A stretch of DNA of 37,266 nt from Pseudomonas sp. ERMR1:02 (GCF_002277815.1 NZ_NKJI01000034.1:1-37266), one strand, 5' to 3'. Positions 1 to 8,529 are shown, numbered from the stretch's first letter. A program made the numbers and translations. The notes: generated from the letters alone by a model not told the origin.

Positions 1-338
1 GACTCGCCGTTGATCTGTAACGACTCGGCGGCTTCGGCAACACCGGCCATGGACTTGGCCTGACGCACTCGCCGGCGGCCATGGCCATGGTCGGGCTGCC
101 TTGTACGGCGAGATCGATCCAGCGGTTCAGTTGCGGTCGCCATAGGCCTGCCACCATTGGGCGGTGGGCCAGTGCGCATCCTGAGCGGCGCTCTGGATGG
201 CTTCGTCGGTGGCCAGTGAATTGGCCTCCAGCGCGTTGCCCTGCGGAGCAATACCTCCGGTTCGATGCAGCCGCTGATTGCCAGGGTTAAAGCCAGAATA
301 CTGAGCGGCTGAAGCGCTCTGCTGATGCGACGCGGCAC
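1..338 (-). pseudogene. RND efflux outer-membrane factor (NodT/OprM family), 5' part, three apparent frameshifts
   Basis: This is the N-terminal part of an outer-membrane channel lipoprotein; the rest lies beyond the left edge. A GTG start at 338-336 gives a lipoprotein signal peptide ending LAISGC (lipobox, Cys about residue 24). Mature-domain sequence typical of the family then appears in different frames: WWQAYGD, then LNRWIDLAVQGSPTMAM, then RVRQAKSMAGVAEAAESLQ. Joining them needs one extra base at about 254-255 (CC where CCC is expected on the + strand), one at about 135-136 (GG for GGG) and one at about 70-73 (CGCCGG for CGCGCGG). Such a channel would work with the adaptor and RND pump encoded on the other side of the LysR gene. 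It is either a decayed gene or, more likely given the same defect in essential genes here, an intact gene with sequence errors. The family call is from motif recall, not a search. Confidence 0.72.
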
Positions 339-408
339 TGCTGAAAATTCCTGAAATGAGGGAGATTCGGCGCAATTCTATGGGGCGACCGGAATGGCGA
401 TAAGTCGG

Positions 409-422
409 GATTCCTGTGAATC
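409..422. promoter_or_regulatory. 14-bp dyad between divergent efflux-channel and LysR genes
   Basis: A perfect dyad, GATTC-CTGT-GAATC, sits in the 174-nt gap between the two divergent genes. LysR proteins commonly bind dyads in such gaps and control the divergent neighbour. The dyad does not fit the usual T-N11-A form, so assigning it as the operator is speculative. Confidence 0.25.
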
Positions 423-512
423 TTTGTTACCGTTAACGCGATAATCCCTTTGTCGGGGTCTCAGACTCTGAAACTTCGTGTCACAATTTGCCATCGAACC
501 CGAGAGCACCCC

Positions 513-1481
513 ATGGACACCCTGCAAAACATGCGCGCCTTCAGTTACGTGGCCGAGGCTGGCAGTTTCACCGCCGCCGCCGTGCAACTGGACACCACCA
601 CAGCCAACGTCTCGCGCGCGGTCTCCAATCTGGAAGCCCACCTGCAAACCCGTCTGCTCAACCGAACGACCCGACGCATCGCCCTGACCGAAGCCGGCAA
701 GCGCTACTTGCTGCGCTGCGAACAGATCCTGGCCTATGTCGAAGAGGCCGAAGCCGAAGCCAGCGACGCCCACGCGCGCCCCGCCGGACTACTGAAAGTG
801 CACACCATGACCGGCATCGGCCAACACTTCGTGATCGACGCCATCGCCCGCTACCGCAAGACCCACCCGGACGTGACCTTCGATCTGACCATGGCCAACC
901 GAGTGCCGGACCTGCTGGATGAGGGCTACGACGTGTCGATCGTGCTCGCCAGTGAACTGCCGGACTCGGGTTTCGTCTCCCAGCGCCTGGGCATCACCTA
1001 CAGCATCGTTTGCGCCTCGCCGGCCTACGTCAAAGCCAACGGCTGCGCACAAAGACCCGTCGACTTGCTCAACCACGCCTGCCTGCGCCTGGTGAGCCCG
1101 GTCATCCCCCTGGAAAAATGGGCCTTCGACGGTCCCGATGGTCAGGAAATGGTGACCATCAACAGCTCACCGTTCCTGGTGAACTCCGCCGACGCCATGA
1201 AAACCGCGATCACCAGCGGCATGGGCGTCGGCGTACTGCCGCTGTATGCGGCGATCGACGGCCTGCGCAATGGCTCGCTGGTACGGGTGATGCCCAAGTA
1301 CCGCTCGCAGGAGCTGAACCTGTATGCGATCTATCCGTCGCGGCAGTATCTCGATGCGAAGATCAAGACCTGGGTGGAATACCTGCGTGGGTCGTTGCCG
1401 GAGTTGTTGGCCGCGCATCAGGCGGAATTGGCGGCTTATGAGTTGAGCGGGAGTATGGCGGGGGCTCGAGTGGCGAATTGA
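513..1481 (+). CDS. LysR-family transcriptional regulator
   Basis: A 322-residue protein of normal LysR length. The N-terminal winged helix-turn-helix (about residues 1-60) includes FSYVAEAGSFTAAAVQLD and RLLNRTTRRIALTEAG. The rest is a type-2 periplasmic-binding-like effector domain. I chose the ATG at 513 because it gives the standard MDTLQNMRAF start; an upstream ATG at 450 would add 21 residues of non-LysR sequence. It is transcribed away from the outer-membrane channel gene and lies upstream of the adaptor/pump genes, so it probably regulates one or both. The effector is unknown. The subgroup resembles the CrgA/DmlR-like regulators common in Pseudomonas. Confidence 0.93.
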   Translation: MDTLQNMRAFSYVAEAGSFTAAAVQLDTTTANVSRAVSNLEAHLQTRLLNRTTRRIALTEAGKRYLLRCEQILAYVEEAEAEASDAHARPAGLLKVHTMTGIGQHFVIDAIARYRKTHPDVTFDLTMANRVPDLLDEGYDVSIVLASELPDSGFVSQRLGITYSIVCASPAYVKANGCAQRPVDLLNHACLRLVSPVIPLEKWAFDGPDGQEMVTINSSPFLVNSADAMKTAITSGMGVGVLPLYAAIDGLRNGSLVRVMPKYRSQELNLYAIYPSRQYLDAKIKTWVEYLRGSLPELLAAHQAELAAYELSGSMAGARVAN

Positions 1482-1491
1482 TCGCCTGAAT

Positions 1492-1626
1492 GATCGTTCC
1501 CATGCTCTGCGTGGGAATGCCACCAGGGACGCTCCGCGTTCCGTTGACGACGCAGGACTTGAGCCCTTCGCAATGGTGACGCGGAGCGTCACGGGATGCA
1601 TTCCCACGCGGAGCGTGGGAACGATC
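1492..1626. repeat. Nested palindromic intergenic repeat, copy 1
   Basis: A 135-bp element begins 10 nt after the LysR stop codon. Its ends are inverted copies of a GATCGTTCCCA...TGGGAATGC arm, and each arm is itself a palindrome (CCCA/TGGG around TGC(T/G)C(T/C)GCG). An inner inverted pair, GACGCTCCGCG and CGCGGAGCGTC-like, lies between them. The second copy at 8063-8173 has the same layout. Such elements are widespread in P. fluorescens-group genomes. It is non-coding and can fold into a large hairpin that might end transcription of the LysR gene. Confidence 0.85.
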
Positions 1627-1644
1627 AAGGCCAAGAGCGTACGA

Positions 1645-1685
1645 AACTGACAGCGCCGTCAGTTAGCAGTCACCTTCCTGACTGC
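1645..1685. promoter_or_regulatory. Two tandem 20-bp dyads upstream of the adaptor gene
   Basis: Two perfect inverted repeats lie one base apart: AACTGAC-N6-GTCAGTT (1645-1664) and GCAGTCA-N6-TGACTGC (1666-1685). Arms are 7 bp and spacers 6 nt in both. A possible -10 element TATAAA (1696-1701) follows, and a third dyad, ACAGGTT-N16-AACCTGT (1689-1695 / 1712-1718), brackets it. The arrangement looks like an operator region for the efflux operon. The binding protein could be the LysR protein, the local response regulator or a TetR-type repressor encoded elsewhere; the sequence does not decide. Confidence 0.5.
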
Positions 1686-1747
1686 CAAACAGGTTTATAA
1701 AGGAACATACGAACCTGTCGATTACCCACCCCTGGCGCCTCACTCGC

Positions 1748-2907
1748 ATGCGAATCCAGCACAAACCCGCCCTGCTCGTCGCCCTTCTGATCCTCCTGGC
1801 AGCGCTGGGCCTGTGGTACGCCAGCAAACCCGCCAAGGTCAAAATCGCGGCCCCCAGCGCTATCCCCGTGCGCGTCATCAGCGTCGCCCAAAAAGACGTC
1901 CCCCGCTATGTCAGTGGCATCGGCTCGGTCCTGTCGCTTCACAGCGTCGTGGTCCGCCCGCAAATCGATGGCATCCTCACCAAAATCATGGTCAAGGAAG
2001 GCCAACTGGTGAGCAAAGACGACCTGCTGGCCACCATCGACGGCCGCACGATCCGCGCCAACCTCGACCAGGCCCGGGCGCAACTGGGCGAAAGCCAGGC
2101 GCAGTTGCAAGTGGCGCTGGTCAACCTCAAGCGCTACAAACTGTTGAGCGTCGACGACGGCGTGTCGAACAGACTTATGACCAGCAACAGGCGCTGGTCA
2201 ACCAGCTCAAGGCCACCGCCCAAGGCAACCAGGCCTCGATTGATGCGGCTCAGGTACAGCTTTCCTACACGCAGATTCGCTCTCCGGTCAGCGGCCGTGT
2301 CGGTATTCGCACGGTGGACGAAGGCAACTTCCTGCGCATGACTGACACCCAAGGCCTGTTCACCGTCACCCAGATCGACCCGATCGCCGTGGAGTTCTCT
2401 CTGCCGCAACAAATGCTGCCGACCCTGCAAGGCCTGATCAGCGATCCGCAACATGCCCAGGTCAAGGCCTACATTGGCGCCGACACCGATGGCGAAACCG
2501 GCAACCTGCTGGGTGAAGGCCACCTGACCCTGATCGACAACCAGATCAACGCCAACACCGGGACCATCCGCGCCAAGGCCGAATTCAACAACGCCGGGCA
2601 GAAACTCTGGCCGGGCCTGTTGGTGACGGTAAAAATTCAGACGGCGCTGGATAAAGATGCGCTGGTGGTACCGCCCACCGTCGTACAGCGCGGCCTCGAT
2701 CAACCTTTCGTCTACCGGATCAAGGGTGACAAGGTCGAAACCGTGCCGGTGCAGATGGTCTATCAGGGCAGCGCCCAGAACATCATCAAGGGCGTACAAC
2801 CGGGTGACGTGCTGGTGAGCGACGGCCAGTCGCGGCTCAAGCCCGGCTCCACCGTGCAAGTGTTGACCGACCCACCGCAAGTGGTGCAATCGGAGGCCGA
2901 GCAATGA
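1748..2907 (+). CDS. RND efflux periplasmic adaptor (MdtA/MexA family), apparent frameshift
   Basis: Membrane-fusion protein linking an inner-membrane RND pump to an outer-membrane channel. The start MRIQHKPALL is followed by one hydrophobic N-terminal anchor (about residues 8-24), then a beta-barrel/lipoyl segment (VVRPQIDGILTKIMVKEGQ), an alpha-hairpin region and the second lipoyl half (SYTQIRSPVSGRVGIRTVDE). Reading must shift once at about 2168-2170: TCGAACAGACT is seen where TCGAAACAGACT would continue the protein. With one A restored the product is 386 residues, normal for the family. The gene overlaps the pump gene by 4 nt (ATGA). One base missing from an A run matches the other frameshifts in this window, so a sequence error is likely; a real broken gene cannot be excluded here because the gene is not essential. 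Confidence 0.88.
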
Positions 2908-5900
2908 AAGGCCACGGTTCGATATCCGCCTGGTGCATCGACCACCCGGTGGCGACGGTTTTGCTGACGTTTGCCCTGGTGCTGCTGGGCGCAATCGCCT
3001 TTCCGCGCTTGCCAGTGGCGCCATTGCCCGAAGCAGAATTCCCGACCATCCAGGTAGCGGCACAACTGCCCGGTGCCAGCCCGGAAACCATGGCATCCTC
3101 GGTGGCCACCCCCCTTGAAGTGCAGTTCAGCGCCATCCCCGGTGTGACGCAGATGACGTCGAGCAGCGCCCTCGGTTCGACCAACCTGACCCTGCAATTC
3201 ACCCTGAACAAGAGCATCGACACCGCCGCCCAGGAAGTGCAGGCCGCGATCAACACCGCCGCCGGCAAGTTGCCCAAGGACATGCCGAACCTGCCGACGT
3301 GGCGCAAGGTCAACCCGGCCGACAGCCCGGTGCTGATCCTCAGCGTCAACTCCTCCCTGATGCCCGGGCCTGAACTCAGCGACCTGGCGGAAACCCTCCT
3401 ATCTCGCCAGATCAGTCAGATCGACGGTGTAGGTCAGGTCGCCATCACCGGTCAGCAACGCCCGGCGATTCGTGTCCAGGTCTCGGCGGATAAACTCGCG
3501 GCCATCGGCCTGACGCTGGCGGACATCCGCCTGGCGATTCAGCGAACCAGCCTCAACCTGGCCAAAGGTGCGCTGTACGGGGAATCGAGCATCTCGACCC
3601 TGTCGACCAATGACCAGTTGTTCCATCCCGATGACTACAGCCAGTTGATTGTTTCCTACAAGGACGGAGCACCGGTCCATCTCAAGGACGTCGCCAAAGT
3701 CGTCAACGGTTCGGAAGATGCCTACGTCCAGGCCTGGGCCGGCACGCAACCGGGGGTCAACCTGGTGATTTTCCGCCAGCCGGGGGCCAACATCGTCGAG
3801 ACCGTGGATCGCATTCAAGCGGCGTTGCCGGGCCTGGAAGCGATGCTGCCGGCCTCGGTGCAGGTCAAGACGTTGATCGACCGCACCCAGACCATCCGCG
3901 CCTCGCTGCATGAAGTGGAAATCACCCTGCTGATCGCGATCCTGCTGGTGGTGGCGGTAATGGCGCTGTTCCTGCGCCAGTTGTCGGCGACGCTGATTGT
4001 ATCGGCGGTGCTCGGCGTGTCGCTGATCGCCAGTTTCGCCCTGATGTACGTCATGGGTTTCAGCCTGAACAACCTGACGCTGGTGGCGATTGTGGTGGCC
4101 GTGGGGTTTGTGGTCGACGATGCGATCGTGGTCGTAGAGAACATTCACCGCCATCTCGAGGCCGGCGACGGCATGCGCGAAGCCGCGATCAAAGGCGCCG
4201 GGGAAATCGGCTTCACCGTGGTGTCGATCAGTTTCTCGCTGGTGGCGGCGTTCATTCCGTTGCTGTTCATGGGCGGCGTGGTTGGGCGGCTGTTCAAGGA
4301 ATTCGCCCTGACCGCTACCTCGACCATCCTGATTTCGGTTGTCGTTTCCTTGACCCTGGCGCCAACGCTGGCGGCGCTGTTCATGCGCGCCCCGGTGCAT
4401 GATGCCCACGGCAAGAAAGGTTTCGGCGAGCGTCTGTTGGATCTCTATGAGAAAGGCCTGCGCCGCGCCCTCGGCCGTCAGAAACTGATGCTCGGCATCT
4501 TCGGCCTGTCAGTGGCGCTGGCCGTCGGCGGGTACATCTTCATTCCCAAAGGCTTCTTCCCGGTGCAGGACACCGGTTTTGTCCTCGGCACCACCGAAGC
4601 GGCTGCAGACATTTCCTACGGCGACATGGTGAAAAAACACCTGGCGATGGCCGAAATTGTCGCCGCCGACCCCGCGGTGGAGACGTTCTCGCACTCGGTC
4701 GGGGTGTCGGGCAGTAACCAGACCATCGCCAACGGCCGCTTCTGGATCGCCTTGAAAAAACGCGGTGACCGCGATGTCTCGGCCAGCGAGTTCATCGACC
4801 GGATTCGCCCGCAATTGATGAAAGTCCCGGGCATTGTCCTGTACTTGCGCGCCGGCCAGGACATCAACCTCAGCTCCGGCCCAAGCCGTGCCCAGTACCA
4901 ATACGTGCTCAAGAGCAACGACGGTGCCGTTTTGAGCACCTGGACCCAGCGCCTGACGGAAAAACTGCGCAGCAATCCGGCATTCCGCGACGTTTCCAAC
5001 GACCTGCAACTGGGTGGCAGCATCACTCACATCAACATCGACCGCAGCGCGGCAGCACGCTTCGGCCTGACCGCCAGCGATGTCGACGAAGCGCTGTACG
5101 ACGCCTTTGGCCAACGCCAGATCAATGAATTCCAGACCCAGATCAACCAGTACAACGTGATCCTGGAACTGGACACCAAACAGCGCGGCAAGGCGCAAAG
5201 CCTCAACTACTTCTACCTGCGCTCGCCCTTGAGCGGTCAGATGGTGCCGCTGTCGGCGCTGGCCCGATTCGATGCGCCAACCATCGGCCCGTTGTCCATC
5301 GCCCACGACGGCATGTTCCCGGCCGCCAACCTGTCGTTCAACCTCGCGCCCGGCGTGGCGTTGGGCGATGCGGTAATCATGCTCAACCAGACCAAGGCCG
5401 AGATCGGTATGCCGGTGGCGATCAGCGGCAATTTCCAGGGCGCAGCCCAAGCGTTCCAGAGTTCGCTGGCTAGCCAGCCATTGCTGATTTTGGCGGCGCT
5501 GGTGGCGGTGTACATCATTCTTGGTGTGCTGTACGAGAGCTTCGTGCATCCGCTGACCATCATCTCGACGCTTCCCGCCGCAGGGCTTGGCGCGGTGATC
5601 ATGTTGTGGATCTGCGGCCAGGACTTTTCGATCATGGCGCTGATCGGCCTGGTGCTGCTGATCGGCATCGTCAAGAAAAACGGCATCCTGATGATCGACT
5701 TCGCCCTCGATGCGCAGCGCAAAGGCGGCTTGCCTCCGGAAGAAGCAGTCTTTCAGGCCTGCCTCACGCGGTTCCGGCCGATCATCATGACCACCCTCGC
5801 CGCCCTGCTCGGCGCCCTGCCACTGATGCTCGGCTACGGTACCGGTGCCGAACTGCGCCAACCGCTGGGGATCGCGGTGGTCGGTGGTTTGCTGGTGAGC

Positions 5901-6011
5901 CAGGCGCTGACGCTGTTCACCACGCCGGTCATATACTTGTGGCTGGAGCGACTATTCCATCGGCACTCACCCACACCCGCGCCCGCACCGGCGTTGGCGA
6001 CCACAGACTGA
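2904..6011 (+). CDS. RND-family multidrug efflux pump, inner-membrane subunit (MdtB/MdtC-like)
   Basis: A 1035-residue proton-driven transporter of the HAE-1 group. It shows the expected plan: a first transmembrane helix (residues 14-34), a large periplasmic porter domain, helices 2-6 from about 337, a second porter half, and helices 7-12 at the C-terminus. Proton-relay residues are present: the DD pair at 405-406 in GFVVDDAIVVVEN, and Lys in GIVKKNGILMIDFAL of the TM10 region. The sequence resembles the MdtBC/MuxBC subgroup, but only one RND gene is present, so it probably forms a homotrimer. It is coupled to the adaptor by an ATGA overlap and followed after 9 nt by the response-regulator gene. 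Substrates cannot be told from the sequence. Confidence 0.95.
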   Translation: MKGHGSISAWCIDHPVATVLLTFALVLLGAIAFPRLPVAPLPEAEFPTIQVAAQLPGASPETMASSVATPLEVQFSAIPGVTQMTSSSALGSTNLTLQFTLNKSIDTAAQEVQAAINTAAGKLPKDMPNLPTWRKVNPADSPVLILSVNSSLMPGPELSDLAETLLSRQISQIDGVGQVAITGQQRPAIRVQVSADKLAAIGLTLADIRLAIQRTSLNLAKGALYGESSISTLSTNDQLFHPDDYSQLIVSYKDGAPVHLKDVAKVVNGSEDAYVQAWAGTQPGVNLVIFRQPGANIVETVDRIQAALPGLEAMLPASVQVKTLIDRTQTIRASLHEVEITLLIAILLVVAVMALFLRQLSATLIVSAVLGVSLIASFALMYVMGFSLNNLTLVAIVVAVGFVVDDAIVVVENIHRHLEAGDGMREAAIKGAGEIGFTVVSISFSLVAAFIPLLFMGGVVGRLFKEFALTATSTILISVVVSLTLAPTLAALFMRAPVHDAHGKKGFGERLLDLYEKGLRRALGRQKLMLGIFGLSVALAVGGYIFIPKGFFPVQDTGFVLGTTEAAADISYGDMVKKHLAMAEIVAADPAVETFSHSVGVSGSNQTIANGRFWIALKKRGDRDVSASEFIDRIRPQLMKVPGIVLYLRAGQDINLSSGPSRAQYQYVLKSNDGAVLSTWTQRLTEKLRSNPAFRDVSNDLQLGGSITHINIDRSAAARFGLTASDVDEALYDAFGQRQINEFQTQINQYNVILELDTKQRGKAQSLNYFYLRSPLSGQMVPLSALARFDAPTIGPLSIAHDGMFPAANLSFNLAPGVALGDAVIMLNQTKAEIGMPVAISGNFQGAAQAFQSSLASQPLLILAALVAVYIILGVLYESFVHPLTIISTLPAAGLGAVIMLWICGQDFSIMALIGLVLLIGIVKKNGILMIDFALDAQRKGGLPPEEAVFQACLTRFRPIIMTTLAALLGALPLMLGYGTGAELRQPLGIAVVGGLLVSQALTLFTTPVIYLWLERLFHRHSPTPAPAPALATTD

Positions 6012-6020
6012 GGCGGGGTC

Positions 6021-6698
6021 ATGCGCGTTCTGATTATCGAAGACGAGGAAAAAACCGCGGATTATCTGCACCGCGGTCTGACGGAGCAGGGTTACACCGT
6101 GGACCTGGCCCGTGATGGCGTGGAGGGCCTGCACATGGCGCTGGAAAGCGACTACGCGGTGATCGTCCTCGACGTGATGTTGCCGGGCCTGGACGGCTTC
6201 GGCGTACTGCGCGCCTTGCGTGCGCGCAAGCAAACCCCGGTGATCATGCTCACCGCCCGCGAGCGGGTCGAAGACCGCATCAGGGGCCTGCGCGATGGTG
6301 CGGACGATTACCTGGGCAAACCGTTTTCCTTCCTCGAACTTGTGGCCCGCCTGCAAGCGCTGACCCGGCGCAGCGGCGGCCACGAACCGGTGCAAGTGAG
6401 CATCGCCGACCTGTGGATAGATTTGATCAGTCGCAAGGCCACCCGCGCCGGCACGCGCCTGGACCTGACCGCCAAGGAGTTCTCGCTGCTCAGTGTGCTG
6501 GCGCGCCGCCAGGGTGAAATCCTGTCGAAAACCGCGATCGCCGAAATGGTCTGGGACATTAACTTCGACAGCGACGCCAACGTCGTCGAAGTCGCGATCA
6601 AACGTCTGCGGGCCAAGCTCGACGGGCCGTTCGATGAAAAACTGCTGCACACGATTCGTGGCATGGGTTATGTGCTGGAGAGCCGTGGTGTCCAGTAA
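6021..6698 (+). CDS. OmpR-family response regulator (CopR/CusR-like)
   Basis: A 225-residue regulator with an N-terminal receiver (acidic pocket EDEE at 7-10, phospho-acceptor Asp51 in VLDVMLPG, Thr78, Lys100) and a C-terminal OmpR-type winged helix (about 130-223). Length and sequence fit the heavy-metal response regulator group (CopR, CusR, IrlR). It starts 9 nt after the pump gene and overlaps the kinase gene by 11 nt, so pump and two-component genes are probably co-transcribed and the pair probably controls this efflux operon. A metal ligand is not proven; related systems also answer other envelope signals. Confidence 0.93.
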   Translation: MRVLIIEDEEKTADYLHRGLTEQGYTVDLARDGVEGLHMALESDYAVIVLDVMLPGLDGFGVLRALRARKQTPVIMLTARERVEDRIRGLRDGADDYLGKPFSFLELVARLQALTRRSGGHEPVQVSIADLWIDLISRKATRAGTRLDLTAKEFSLLSVLARRQGEILSKTAIAEMVWDINFDSDANVVEVAIKRLRAKLDGPFDEKLLHTIRGMGYVLESRGVQ

Positions 6699-8052
6699 CA
6701 GCATTGCGCTGCGTCTGAGCGGGATGTTCACGCTGGTGGCGCTGTTGGTGTTCCTGTTGATCGGCTGGGCGCTGTATCAGCAGGTCGATAAAGGCCTGGG
6801 TTTGCTGCCCGAGGCCGAACTGGATGCGCGTTACAGCGTGCTCGAATCCACGGTAGGCCGTTACGGCACGCCGGAGCATTGGGTGAAGATCAACAACAAA
6901 CTCAAGCTGCTCGGCGAAGAGGACAAACGCATCAGCTTCTGGATCATCAGCGGCGATCCGCACTACGAATACGGCAACCTGACACCGCAGATCCGCGAAT
7001 TTGCCCAAGGGCCGCTGGGCATGCGCGACATGACCCTGCCCAATCACCCTTACCCGCTGAAAGTGCTGGTCAGCCAGTTCCCGGCCAAGGACCAACGGCC
7101 GCCGCTGCGTTTCATGATCGGCATCGATACCGAGACGTTTTTCCAGACTCAGCATCAGTTGCTGATCGCCCTGATCAGCCTGGCGATTGTCGGCGTGCTG
7201 CTGGCCTCGGCGCTGGGTTACTGGGTGGCGCGAATCGGGCTGAAGCCGCTGATCAAGCTGTCGCAGGAAGCCCAGCGCCTGGCTCCGCCCTTGCATTCGG
7301 GACGCTTGCGGCTGTCGCCGCTGCCACCGGAGCTGGATCAGTTCGTCAATTCGTTCAACTCCACGCTGGAGCGAGTCGAGCAGGCTTATTCGCGACTGGA
7401 ATCGTTCAACGCCGATGTGGCCCATGAATTGCGCTCGCCACTAACCAACCTGATCGGCCAGACCCAGGTTGCGCTGACCCGTGGACGCTCGGCGGAGCAT
7501 TATTTCGAGGTCCTGCAATCGAACCTCGAAGAGCTTGAGCGACTGCGCTCGATCATCAACGACATGCTGTTCCTTGCCAGCGCGGATCAGGGCAGCAAGG
7601 CCACCAAACTGACGTCCACTTCGCTGGCCGATGAGGTGGCGACGACTCTGGAATACCTGGATTTCATCCTCGAAGATGCCCAGGTTCAGGTACAGGTCAG
7701 CGGCGATGCTCAGGTGCGAATCGAGATCGCACATCTGCGGCGGGCGCTGATCAACCTGCTGAGTAACGCGGTGCAGCACACCGAACCCGGACAGGTGATT
7801 CAAGTGCGGATCGAAGCCGAGGAGCACCGAGTCAGCATCGGGGTCGCCAACCCCGGTTCGCCGATTGCCCGCGAGCATCTTTCACGCCTGTTCGAACGTT
7901 TCTACCGCGTCGATGCTTCACGCAGCAACAGCGGTCACAACCATGGGTTGGGGCTGGCGATCGTCAAGGCGATTGCGCTGATGCATGGCGGGGATGTGTT
8001 TGTACGCAGTGACCATGGCATGAATACTTTCGGCATCCACCTTCCCGTCTGA
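6688..8052 (+). CDS. Sensor histidine kinase (CopS/CusS-like), partner of the preceding regulator
   Basis: Inner-membrane kinase of 454 residues from a GTG start at 6688, preceded by GGAG with 7-nt spacing; GTG at 6685 or ATG at 6670 are alternatives. TM1 (about 13-30) and TM2 (about 158-180) enclose a periplasmic sensor of roughly 125 residues. HAMP follows, then the dimerisation domain with phospho-His246 in FNADVAHELRSPL, and the ATPase domain with N-box NLLSNAVQHT and G-box GLGLAIV. The periplasmic part shows no obvious His/Met cluster like those of copper sensors, so the ligand is open. The stop lies 10 nt before the second nested palindromic repeat. Confidence 0.92.
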   Translation: MSSNSIALRLSGMFTLVALLVFLLIGWALYQQVDKGLGLLPEAELDARYSVLESTVGRYGTPEHWVKINNKLKLLGEEDKRISFWIISGDPHYEYGNLTPQIREFAQGPLGMRDMTLPNHPYPLKVLVSQFPAKDQRPPLRFMIGIDTETFFQTQHQLLIALISLAIVGVLLASALGYWVARIGLKPLIKLSQEAQRLAPPLHSGRLRLSPLPPELDQFVNSFNSTLERVEQAYSRLESFNADVAHELRSPLTNLIGQTQVALTRGRSAEHYFEVLQSNLEELERLRSIINDMLFLASADQGSKATKLTSTSLADEVATTLEYLDFILEDAQVQVQVSGDAQVRIEIAHLRRALINLLSNAVQHTEPGQVIQVRIEAEEHRVSIGVANPGSPIAREHLSRLFERFYRVDASRSNSGHNHGLGLAIVKAIALMHGGDVFVRSDHGMNTFGIHLPV

Positions 8053-8062
8053 CCTCCTTTCT

Positions 8063-8173
8063 GATCGTTCCCATGCTCCGCGTGGGAATGCAGCCCGGGA
8101 CGCTCTGCGTCCCATCCAAAGCCGAACGCGGAGCGTCCGTTGATGCATTCCCACGCAGAGCGTGGGAACGATC
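8063..8173. repeat. Nested palindromic intergenic repeat, copy 2
   Basis: A 111-bp element with the same ends as the copy at 1492-1626 (GATCGTTCCCA at left, TGGGAACGATC at right), self-complementary arms, and an inner pair GGGACGCTCTGCG / CGCGGAGCGTCC. It begins exactly 10 nt after the kinase stop codon, the same spacing as copy 1 after the LysR gene. It may act as a transcription terminator or mRNA 3'-end stabiliser. Confidence 0.85.
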
Positions 8174-8307
8174 TGTGACAGGCTATCGCAGTCGCACTAT
8201 TGCTCTTTGCGCAACAGTCCTTTCATGAATCCGCTCTTTTTCCCATCGCCCGACATCCTTATCTTTGCCCGCACCAAACAGCACTTGCCAAGCAAGAAGG
8301 TTTTAAA

Positions 8308-8529
8308 ATGTCCAACAGTATGGGTATTGCCAGCGCTTTCGTTTTGTCCTCTTTGTTCGTGTCTTCGTTCGCCATGGCTGAAGAGTCGCAGGCTTTCGTC
8401 GCACAAAACGCCGCACGCGCTGTCGCTTACGAAGAACAGACTGAGATGACGGCCAAAGCTCAGCAATCCACTCTGGCCCCGCAAGCATCGAGCACTCAGG
8501 CCCAACCACAGGCCGAGAAAGACAGCTGA
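8308..8529 (+). CDS. Small exported protein of unknown function
   Basis: A 73-residue protein with a clear signal peptide: MSNSMGIASAFVLSSLFVSS then FAMA, with likely cleavage after AMA (about residue 24). The mature part of about 49 residues is Ala/Gln/Ser/Glu-rich (AQQSTLAPQASSTQAQPQAE), lacks Cys, and looks disordered. The ATG at 8308 is chosen because AAGAAGG lies 7 nt upstream and the signal peptide starts there. A strong terminator follows at 8597-8623, so the gene is probably its own unit. I do not recognise the family. Its place beside a CopRS-like system recalls small copper-induced periplasmic proteins, but no metal-binding motif is visible. Confidence 0.72.
   Translation: MSNSMGIASAFVLSSLFVSSFAMAEESQAFVAQNAARAVAYEEQTEMTAKAQQSTLAPQASSTQAQPQAEKDS

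Noticed and set aside
1492..1626. Nested palindrome as a CRISPR unit or insertion sequence end
   Set aside because: Only one copy at each place, no regular spacers and no transposase; the layout fits an intergenic repeat family.
2904..6011. Long open frames on the strand opposite the RND gene (for example 4509-5861 and 3399-4409)
   Set aside because: They are antisense to a well-conserved gene, have His/Gln/Arg-rich low-quality products and no homology I recognise. High GC keeps the opposite strand open.
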